Shown one piece after another: positions 51,531 to 61,700 of a stretch of 64,000 nucleotides of DNA; the stretch's first letter is position 1; every line of letters begins with the position of its first letter. A program made the translations under genes and the position numbers. The notes under the pieces are model-generated. The model worked only from the letters and a program-made list of their open reading frames with translations, did not search any database and had not been told where the DNA came from. Source of the stretch: Triglochin maritima (taxonomy: Eukaryota; Streptophyta; Magnoliopsida; Alismatales; Juncaginaceae); NCBI GenBank assembly GCA_963682175.1, contig OY821789.1, positions 34,326,150 through 34,390,149 on the forward strand, given 5' to 3'.

Positions 51531-53775
51531 TAAAGAGAGGTATTTAGATTTTATTTTTTCTGGAGAAAATCCAAAGACTATAACTCACGTAATTTGATAA
51601 TAAAGACTTAGTTTTTAAAATTCTCACATTTCTAATTTTTTAGCGCTCTAATGATACAAATGATAATTATAACCTTGAAACGTTAAACATATATGTGTCG
51701 AGAGTGGTATTTAGATTATATTTTTTATGGAGAAAATCAATAGGCTATAGCTCACCTAATTTGATAAAAACACTTAGTTCTTCGAATTCTACCTTTTCAA
51801 TGTTTTTGAGCGCTCTGACGATACCAATGCTTATTATAGCATGGAAATGTTAAACATATGCGTGTGGAGAGAGGTATTTAGATTATATTTTTTCTGGAGA
51901 AAATCCAAAGCCTAAAGCTCACGTAATTTGATAAAATGACTTGTTTAAAAAAATTTCAGTTTTCTAAATTTTTGAGCGCTCCGATGATACAATTGATTAT
52001 TATAACCTGGAAACGTTAAACATATGCGTGTCGAGAGAGGTATTTAGATTTTATTTTTTCTGTAGAAATCCAAAGACTATAGCACACGTAATTTGATAAT
52101 AAACACTTAGTTTTTAAAATTCTCACATTTCTAATTTTTAGCGCTCTAATGATACAAATGATTATTATAACCTTGAAACGTTAAACATATGTGTGTCGTG
52201 AGAGGTATTTAGATTATATTTTTTGTGGAGAAAATCAATAGGCTATAGCTCACCTAATTTGATAAAAACACTTAGTTCTTCGAATTCTACCTTTTCAATG
52301 TTTTTGAGCGCTCTGACGATACCAATGCTTATTATAGCATGGAAATGTTAAACATATGCGTGTGGAGAGAGGTTTTTAGATTATATTTTTTCTGGAGAAA
52401 ATCCAAAGCCTAAAGCCCACGTAATTTGATAAAAGGACTTATTTAAAAAATTCTCACTTTACTAATTGTTTAAGCGCTCCGATGATACAATTGATTGTTA
52501 TAACACAGAAACATTAAACATATGTGTGTCGAGAGAGGTATTTAGATTATATTTTTCTGAATAAAAGCTGAAGACTATAGGTCATATTATTTTATAAAAC
52601 CCCCTAGTTTTTTAAATTCTAACTTTTCTAATTTTTTGAGCACTATGATGATACCAATTATTAATATAACATGGAAATGTTAAACTGATGTGTGTCAAGA
52701 GAGGTATTTAGATTATATTTTTCTGGAGAAAATCCAAAGACTATAGCTCACGTAATTTGATAATAAAGACTTAGTTTTTAAAATTCTCACATTTCTAAAT
52801 TTTTAGCGCTCTAATGATACCAATGATTATTATAACATGCCAACGTTAAACATATGCGTGTCGGGAGAGGTATAGGTATTATATTTTTTCTGGAGAAAAT
52901 CCAAAGGCTATAGCTCACGTAAATTGATAAAAATCCTTAGTTTTTAAAATTCTAACTTTTCTAATTTGTTGAGCGCTCTTATGATACCAATGATTATTAT
53001 AACTTGGAAACGTTAAACATATGCGTGTGGGGAGAGGTATTAGATTATATTTTTTCTGGAGAAATCCAAAGTCTATAGCTCACGTAATTTGATGAAATGA
53101 CTTATTTAAAAAATTGTCACTTTTCTAATTTCTTGAGCGCTCCGATAATACAATTGAGTGCTATAACGCGGAAACGTTAAACATATGCCTGTCGAGAGAT
53201 GTATTTAGATTATATTTTTCTGAATAAAATCTGAAGACTATTGGTCACATGATTTTATAAAAAAACATATTTTTTAAAATTCTAACTTTTCTAATTTTTT
53301 GAGCGCTCTGATGATACAAATGATTATTATAACCTAGAAATGTTAAACATATGTGTGTCGAGAGAGGTGTTTAGATTATATTTTTCTGGATAAATTCTGA
53401 AGACTATAGGTCACATAATTTTATAAAAATGCCTAGTTTTTTAAATTCTAACTATTCTAATTTTTGGAGCGGTCTGATGATACGAATGATTAATATAACA
53501 TGGAAACGTTAAACATATGCGTGTCGAGAGGGGTATTTAGATATTATTTTTTCTGGAGAAAATCCAAAGACTATAGCTCACGTAATTTTATAATAAAGAC
53601 TTAGTTTTTGAAATTCTCACTTTTCTAATTTTTTGAGAGCTCTAATGATACAAATGATTATTATAACGTGGAAGCCTTAAACATATGCGTGTGGAGATAG
53701 GTATTTAGATTATATTTTTTCAGGAGAAAATCCAAACCCACACGTAATTTGATAAAAAAAACTTAGTTTAAAAAA
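51531..53775. repeat. Distal subtelomeric satellite block (about 13 monomers)
   Basis: Same 166-bp family as the main array, with the same subtypes. The first 178 bp (51531-51708) differ from the last 178 bp of the main array (45341-45518) at about four positions by my count. The final part copies 28.53-29.43 kb. It ends at AACTTAGTTTAAAAA where the MULE begins. Confidence 0.95.
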
Positions 53776-55734
53776 GGGAACTACTATTCGTCGCCGAAAA
53801 ACTACTTAAATCGCCCCAAAAATGACCTTTTTGACCCTAACAAATCAATTAATACCGATTTCGTCCCGTGTCTTTAAACAAGGTGTTTGACTCAGTTTTA
53901 CTCACATTCCCAGTACAAACACCACGAAAATGTCCGGCGAAGCACCAGAATCCGGCGAGGTAACGGGGGCGGAATTTTTTTTCCGACTCGGGCGTCTGGC
54001 TAGGCCGCCTCCACATAGGTGGAGGCGTCTGTCTAACACGCCCGTTTTTTTTTTAATTTTTTGTTAAATTCAAAATTTTCAGGTTCCGTTGCAAGATTTC
54101 GGTGGTGATGGAGTAGATTACAGTGAGCTTTTTGACAGTAAAGAAATATTTACAACAATCGAGGAAGGTTGTAAATGGGCGAAACAAATTGCGATAGGAG
54201 CCGGATTTTTTTTGGTTATATCATCGTACAAACCAAAAGCAGATAACCGGATGGATTGTTACCTCAGATGCGATCGCAGACGTGAGATGAGTTCTCGTGA
54301 TACGAGTATTGCACTGCGAAAGAATACGAAAAGAAAAGGTTGCGGTTGTCGGTTTTTGGTAAAAGTGGTGGAGCGACGAGATCGTGATGGATGGGTTATT
54401 GTTTCTAGTAGCATGTTTGGGCAGCACAACCACCCATTGGCAGTTTATTCAGAGGGTCACCGACAGGTCAGCGGACTTAGTGCTGGGGCAAAGCAAATTG
54501 TTCGGGATATGACAGAGGCACAAGCAAGGCCCCGTAACATTTTGTTGGCGGTAAAGAAGAAATTTCCGGACGATAATCCTAATCAAAGGCACATTTACAA
54601 CTTCAGAGAGTACATGAGGAGGACGAAATCTGAAGACAGGAATCCCACGCAGCAGTTTCTCAGAGAGGCAGTGCAGCATAAGTATTTGCATTGGATTGTG
54701 GCAGATGAAGAAACTAATGTCTTGACTCATGCATTTTTGGCACATCCGACTTCAGTTCAGTTGTTGCGTACATACCCATTCGTGATCTGTATGGATTCGA
54801 CGTATAAGACGAACAAGTACAAGATGCCTTTGTTTGAGATGGTTGGGGTTACTCCAACAAATATGAATTTCCTCGTCGGATATGCGATTTTGCAGGATGA
54901 GACCGAGTCTAGTTACCGGTGGGTGTTGGAGAGGTTGCGAGATCTGTTATTGGATATTGTTAGCCCGACAGCAATAATTACGGACCGGGAGATGGGTCTG
55001 ATGCGACCAGTGGCAGAGGTTTTTCCTGAGTCAGCTCATTTACTATGCACCTCGCATATCAACAAAGACGTGTACAACTACGCATACCACGTATTCGGCA
55101 GGAGAAGCAGCTTGCAGAGAGTTTTAGACGTGGAAGATGGAGGAGAGTCATGCTTTCTGATTCACAGACGGATTATGATAGAGCAGTCCGTAATCTGAAG
55201 GATTCTTACAGTTCCTGGCCAGTGCTGACGAAGTATGTGGAAGACACGTGGTTGGTGCATAAGGAAAAATTCGTGTTGAATTGGACGAATCAAGTTCTTC
55301 ATTTCGGCAACACTACGAACTGCAGGGTGGAAAGTGCACATTCGGCTCTGAAAGAGTGGATCACTACATCGACTGCCGTTCTCGACACTCTTTTCGACCG
55401 CGTGAACTCGTCTATTGAAATGCAGCTGACAAATATTCGGAACTTTCTTGAAGATTCGAGACGTCGAAATTTGGCACATTACATAGGTCCTCTGTTTCAG
55501 CATATAAATGGCCGAGTTTCGCATCACTGCTTGTCGTTAATGACTCAGGAGTTGAAGAGAATGCAGGACTTAAGTGATGAAATTGAATATCGTTGTGGGT
55601 GTGCTTTCCTGACAACACATGGGATTCCTTGTGCCTGTACCATGTACGAGTGTTTCGCGTCAGGTGATGGAATTTATTTAGAGCAGATTCATCCATTCTG
55701 GAAAACACTTGTTATCGGAGAAGGAGTCCAGATG
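53776..55734 (+). mobile_element. Mutator-like (MULE) transposon, right part lost to the telomere
   Basis: The element seems to begin at GGGAACTACTATTCGTCGCC (53776), a plausible terminal end sequence placed directly after satellite. A GC-rich leader contains the transposase start. The element continues to 55734, where the sequence switches without spacer to TTAGGG and the terminal telomere. The C-terminal transposase coding part and the right terminal inverted repeat are missing, so neither the inverted repeat nor the usual 9-bp target duplication can be verified. Confidence 0.8.
53930..55734 (+). pseudogene. MULE transposase, frameshifted and truncated by telomere addition
   Basis: Exon 1 is 53930-53959 (MSGEAPESGE), followed by a GT-AG intron and exon 2 from 54083, which continues VPLQDFGGDG. 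The N-terminal MuDR/FAR1-type zinc-binding region shows KGCGCRFLVKV and SSMFGQHNHPL. The MULE transposase domain follows, with the first catalytic Asp in FVICMDSTYKTNKY and the second in AIITDREMGLMRP, then HLLCTSHINKDV. Near 55085-55105 the frame slips by one base; the other frame continues RQEKQLAESFRRGRWRRV, HFGNTTNCRVESAHSALKEW and a SWIM-like CGCAFLTTHGIPCACT. Coding sequence stops at KTLVIGEGVQM where telomere repeat starts. A functional enzyme is not expected. Confidence 0.85.
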
Positions 55735-58700
55735 TTAGGGTTTAGGGTTTAGGGTTTAGGGTTTAGGGTTTAGGGTTTAGGGTTTAGGGTTTAGGGTTTA
55801 GGGTTTAGGGTTTAGGGTTTAGGGTTTAGGGTTTAGGGTTTAGGGTTTAGGGTTTAGGGTTTAGGGTTTAGGGTTTAGGGTTTAGGTTTTTTTTTAGGGT
55901 TTAGGGTTTAGGGTTTAGGGTTTAGGGTTTAGGGTTTAGGGTTTAGGGTTTAGGGTTTAGGGTTTAGGGTTTAGGGTTTAGGGTTTAGGGTTTAGGGTTT
56001 AGGGTTTAGGGTTTAGGGTTTAGGGTTTAGGGTTTAGGGTTTAGGGTTTTTTTTTAGGGTTTAGGGTTTAGGGTTTAGGGTTTAGGGTTTAGGGTTTAGG
56101 GTTTAGGGTTTAGGGTTTAGGGTTTAGGGTTTTTTTTAGGGTTTAGGGTTTAGGGTTTAGGGTTTAGGGTTTAGGGTTTAGGGTTTAGGGTTTAGGGTTT
56201 AGGGTTTAGGGTTTAGGGTTTAGGGTTTAGGGTTTAGGGTTTAGGGTTTAGGGTTTAGGGTTTAGGGTTTAGGGTTTAGGGTTTAGGGTTTAGGGTTTAG
56301 GGTTTAGGGTTTAGGGTTTAGGGTTTTAGGGTTTAGGGTTTTAGGGTTTAGGGTTTTAGGGTTTAGGGTTTTAGGGTTTAGGGTTTTAGGGTTTAGGGTT
56401 TAGGGTTTAGGGTTTAGGGTTTAGGGTTTAGGGTTTAGGGTTTAGGGTTTAGGGTTTAGGGTTTAGGGTTTAGGGTTTAGGGTTTAGGGTTTAGGGTTTA
56501 GGGTTTAGGGTTTAGGGTTTAGGGTTTAGGGTTTAGGGTTTAGGGTTTAGGGTTTAGGGTTTAGGGTTTAGGGTTTAGGGTTTAGGGTTTAGGGTTTAGG
56601 GTTTAGGGTTTAGGGTTTAGGGTTTAGGGTTTAGGGTTTAGGGTTTAGGGTTTAGGGTTTAGGGTTTAGGGTTTAGGGTTTAGGGTTTAGGGTTTAGGGT
56701 TTAGGGTTTTTAGGGTTTAGGGTTTTAGGGTTTAGGGTTTAGGGTTTAGGGTTTAGGGTTTAGGGTTTAGGGTTTAGGGTTTAGGGTTTAGGGTTTAGGG
56801 TTTAGGGTTTAGGGTTTAGGGTTTAGGGTTTAGGGTTTTTTTAGGGTTTAGGGTTTAGGGTTTAGGGTTTAGGGTTTAGGGTTTAGGGTTTAGGGTTTAG
56901 GGTTTAGGGTTTAGGGTTTAGGGTTTAGGGTTTAGGGTTTAGGGTTTAGGGTTTAGGGTTTAGGGTTTAGGGTTTAGGGTTTTAGGGTTTAGGGTTTTAG
57001 GGTTTAGGGTTTTAGGGTTTAGGGTTTTAGGGTTTAGGGTTTTAGGGTTTAGGGTTTTAGGGTTTAGGGTTTTAGGGTTTAGGGTTTTAGGGTTTAGGGT
57101 TTAGGGTTTAGGGTTTAGGGTTTAGGGTTTAGGGTTTAGGGTTTAGGGTTTAGGGTTTAGGGTTTAGGGTTTAGGGTTTAGGGTTTAGGGTTTAGGGTTT
57201 AGGGTTTAGGGTTTAGGGTTTAGGGTTTAGGGTTTAGGGTTTAGGGTTTAGGGTTTTTTAGGGTTTAGGGTTTAGGGTTTAGGGTTTAGGGTTTAGGGTT
57301 TAGGGTTTAGGGTTTAGGGTTTAGGGTTTAGGGTTTAGGGTTTTTAGGGTTTTAGGGTTTAGGGTTTAGGGTTTAGGGTTTAGGGTTTAGGGTTTAGGGT
57401 TTAGGGTTTAGGGTTTAGGGTTTAGGGTTTAGGGTTTAGGGTTTAGGGTTTAGGGTTTAGGGTTTAGGGTTTAGGGTTTAGGGTTTAGGGTTTAGGGTTT
57501 AGGGTTTAGGGTTTAGGGTTTAGGGTTTAGGGTTTAGGGTTTAGGGTTTAGGGTTTAGGGTTTAGGGTTTAGGGTTTAGGGTTTAGGGTTTAGGGTTTAG
57601 GGGGTTTAGGGTTTAGGGTTTAGGGTTTAGGGTTTAGGGTTTAGGGTTTAGGGTTTAGGGTTTAGGGTTTAGGGTTTAGGGTTTAGGGTTTAGGGTTTAG
57701 GGTTTAGGGTTTAGGGTTTAGGGTTTAGGGTTTAGGGTTTAGGGTTTAGGGTTTAGGGTTTAGGGTTTAGGGTTTAGGGTTTAGGGTTTAGGGTTTAGGG
57801 TTTAGGGTTTAGGGTTTAGGGTTTAGGGTTTAGGGTTTAGGGTTTAGGGTTTAGGGTTTAGGGTTTAGGGTTTAGGGTTTAGGGTTTAGGGTTTAGGGTT
57901 TAGGGTTTAGGGTTTAGGGTTTAGGGTTTAGGGTTTAGGGTTTAGGGTTTAGGGTTTAGGGTTTAGGGTTTAGGGTTTAGGGTTTAGGGTTTAGGGTTTA
58001 GGGTTTAGGGTTTAGGGTTTAGGGTTTAGGGTTTAGGGTTTAGGGTTTAGGGTTTAGGGTTTAGGGTTTAGGGTTTAGGGTTTAGGGTTTAGGGTTTAGG
58101 GTTTAGGGTTTAGGGTTTAGGGTTTAGGGTTTAGGGTTTAGGGTTTAGGGTTTAGGGTTTAGGGTTTAGGGTTTAGGGTTTAGGGTTTAGGGTTTAGGGT
58201 TTAGGGTTTAGGGTTTAGGGTTTAGGGTTTAGGGTTTAGGGTTTAGGGTTTAGGGTTTAGGGTTTAGGGTTTAGGGTTTAGGGTTTAGGGTTTAGGGTTT
58301 AGGGTTTAGGGTTTAGGGTTTAGGGTTTAGGGTTTAGGGTTTAGGGTTTAGGGTTTAGGGTTTAGGGTTTAGGGTTTAGGGTTTAGGGTTTAGGGTTTAG
58401 GGTTTAGGGTTTAGGGTTTAGGGTTTAGGGTTTAGGGTTTAGGGTTTAGGGTTTAGGGTTTAGGGTTTAGGGTTTAGGGTTTAGGGTTTAGGGTTTAGGG
58501 TTTAGGGTTTAGGGTTTAGGGTTTAGGGTTTAGGGTTTAGGGTTTAGGGTTTAGGGTTTAGGGTTTAGGGTTTAGGGTTTAGGGTTTAGGGTTTAGGGTT
58601 TAGGGTTTAGGGTTTAGGGTTTAGGGTTTAGGGTTTAGGGTTTAGGGTTTAGGGTTTAGGGTTTAGGGTTTAGGGTTTAGGGTTTAGGGTTTAGGGTTTA

Positions 58701-61700
58701 GGGTTTAGGGTTTAGGGTTTAGGGTTTAGGGTTTAGGGTTTAGGGTTTAGGGTTTAGGGTTTAGGGTTTAGGGTTTAGGGTTTAGGGTTTAGGGTTTAGG
58801 GTTTAGGGTTTAGGGTTTAGGGTTTAGGGTTTAGGGTTTAGGGTTTAGGGTTTAGGGTTTAGGGTTTAGGGTTTAGGGTTTAGGGTTTAGGGTTTAGGGT
58901 TTAGGGTTTAGGGTTTAGGGTTTAGGGTTTAGGGTTTAGGGTTTAGGGTTTAGGGTTTAGGGTTTAGGGTTTAGGGTTTAGGGTTTAGGGTTTAGGGTTT
59001 AGGGTTTAGGGTTTAGGGTTTAGGGTTTAGGGTTTAGGGTTTAGGGTTTAGGGTTTAGGGTTTAGGGTTTAGGGTTTAGGGTTTAGGGTTTAGGGTTTAG
59101 GGTTTAGGGTTTAGGGTTTAGGGTTTAGGGTTTAGGGTTTAGGGTTTAGGGTTTAGGGTTTAGGGTTTAGGGTTTAGGGTTTAGGGTTTAGGGTTTAGGG
59201 TTTAGGGTTTAGGGTTTAGGGTTTAGGGTTTAGGGTTTAGGGTTTAGGGTTTAGGGTTTAGGGTTTAGGGTTTAGGGTTTAGGGTTTAGGGTTTAGGGTT
59301 TAGGGTTTAGGGTTTAGGGTTTAGGGTTTAGGGTTTAGGGTTTAGGGTTTAGGGTTTAGGGTTTAGGGTTTAGGGTTTAGGGTTTAGGGTTTAGGGTTTA
59401 GGGTTTAGGGTTTAGGGTTTAGGGTTTAGGGTTTAGGGTTTAGGGTTTAGGGTTTAGGGTTTAGGGTTTAGGGTTTAGGGTTTAGGGTTTAGGGTTTAGG
59501 GTTTAGGGTTTAGGGTTTAGGGTTTAGGGTTTAGGGTTTAGGGTTTAGGGTTTAGGGTTTAGGGTTTAGGGTTTAGGGTTTAGGGTTTAGGGTTTAGGGT
59601 TTAGGGTTTAGGGTTTAGGGTTTAGGGTTTAGGGTTTAGGGTTTAGGGTTTAGGGTTTAGGGTTTAGGGTTTAGGGTTTAGGGTTTAGGGTTTAGGGTTT
59701 AGGGTTTAGGGTTTAGGGTTTAGGGTTTAGGGTTTAGGGTTTAGGGTTTAGGGTTTAGGGTTTAGGGTTTAGGGTTTAGGGTTTAGGGTTTAGGGTTTAG
59801 GGTTTAGGGTTTAGGGTTTAGGGTTTAGGGTTTAGGGTTTAGGGTTTAGGGTTTAGGGTTTAGGGTTTAGGGTTTAGGGTTTAGGGTTTAGGGTTTAGGG
59901 TTTAGGGTTTAGGGTTTAGGGTTTAGGGTTTAGGGTTTAGGGTTTAGGGTTTAGGGTTTAGGGTTTAGGGTTTAGGGTTTAGGGTTTAGGGTTTAGGGTT
60001 TAGGGTTTAGGGTTTAGGGTTTAGGGTTTAGGGTTTAGGGTTTAGGGTTTAGGGTTTAGGGTTTAGGGTTTAGGGTTTAGGGTTTAGGGTTTAGGGTTTA
60101 GGGTTTAGGGTTTAGGGTTTAGGGTTTAGGGTTTAGGGTTTAGGGTTTAGGGTTTAGGGTTTAGGGTTTAGGGTTTAGGGTTTAGGGTTTAGGGTTTAGG
60201 GTTTAGGGTTTAGGGTTTAGGGTTTAGGGTTTAGGGTTTAGGGTTTAGGGTTTAGGGTTTAGGGTTTAGGGTTTAGGGTTTAGGGTTTAGGGTTTAGGGT
60301 TTAGGGTTTAGGGTTTAGGGTTTAGGGTTTAGGGTTTAGGGTTTAGGGTTTAGGGTTTAGGGTTTAGGGTTTAGGGTTTAGGGTTTAGGGTTTAGGGTTT
60401 AGGGTTTAGGGTTTAGGGTTTAGGGTTTAGGGTTTAGGGTTTAGGGTTTAGGGTTTAGGGTTTAGGGTTTAGGGTTTAGGGTTTAGGGTTTAGGGTTTAG
60501 GGTTTAGGGTTTAGGGTTTAGGGTTTAGGGTTTAGGGTTTAGGGTTTAGGGTTTAGGGTTTAGGGTTTAGGGTTTAGGGTTTAGGGTTTAGGGTTTAGGG
60601 TTTAGGGTTTAGGGTTTAGGGTTTAGGGTTTAGGGTTTAGGGTTTAGGGTTTAGGGTTTAGGGTTTAGGGTTTAGGGTTTAGGGTTTAGGGTTTAGGGTT
60701 TAGGGTTTAGGGTTTAGGGTTTAGGGTTTAGGGTTTAGGGTTTAGGGTTTAGGGTTTAGGGTTTAGGGTTTAGGGTTTAGGGTTTAGGGTTTAGGGTTTA
60801 GGGTTTAGGGTTTAGGGTTTAGGGTTTAGGGTTTAGGGTTTAGGGTTTAGGGTTTAGGGTTTAGGGTTTAGGGTTTAGGGTTTAGGGTTTAGGGTTTAGG
60901 GTTTAGGGTTTAGGGTTTAGGGTTTAGGGTTTAGGGTTTAGGGTTTAGGGTTTAGGGTTTAGGGTTTAGGGTTTAGGGTTTAGGGTTTAGGGTTTAGGGT
61001 TTAGGGTTTAGGGTTTAGGGTTTAGGGTTTAGGGTTTAGGGTTTAGGGTTTAGGGTTTAGGGTTTAGGGTTTAGGGTTTAGGGTTTAGGGTTTAGGGTTT
61101 AGGGTTTAGGGTTTAGGGTTTAGGGTTTAGGGTTTAGGGTTTAGGGTTTAGGGTTTAGGGTTTAGGGTTTAGGGTTTAGGGTTTAGGGTTTAGGGTTTAG
61201 GGTTTAGGGTTTAGGGTTTAGGGTTTAGGGTTTAGGGTTTAGGGTTTAGGGTTTAGGGTTTAGGGTTTAGGGTTTAGGGTTTAGGGTTTAGGGTTTAGGG
61301 TTTAGGGTTTAGGGTTTAGGGTTTAGGGTTTAGGGTTTAGGGTTTAGGGTTTAGGGTTTAGGGTTTAGGGTTTAGGGTTTAGGGTTTAGGGTTTAGGGTT
61401 TAGGGTTTAGGGTTTAGGGTTTAGGGTTTAGGGTTTAGGGTTTAGGGTTTAGGGTTTAGGGTTTAGGGTTTAGGGTTTAGGGTTTAGGGTTTAGGGTTTA
61501 GGGTTTAGGGTTTAGGGTTTAGGGTTTAGGGTTTAGGGTTTAGGGTTTAGGGTTTAGGGTTTAGGGTTTAGGGTTTAGGGTTTAGGGTTTAGGGTTTAGG
61601 GTTTAGGGTTTAGGGTTTAGGGTTTAGGGTTTAGGGTTTAGGGTTTAGGGTTTAGGGTTTAGGGTTTAGGGTTTAGGGTTTAGGGTTTAGGGTTTAGGGT

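Noticed and set aside
53776..55734. A domesticated FAR1-type gene instead of a transposon
   Set aside because: A frameshift in the transposase, an end-like sequence placed directly in satellite and truncation by the telomere argue for a dead MULE.
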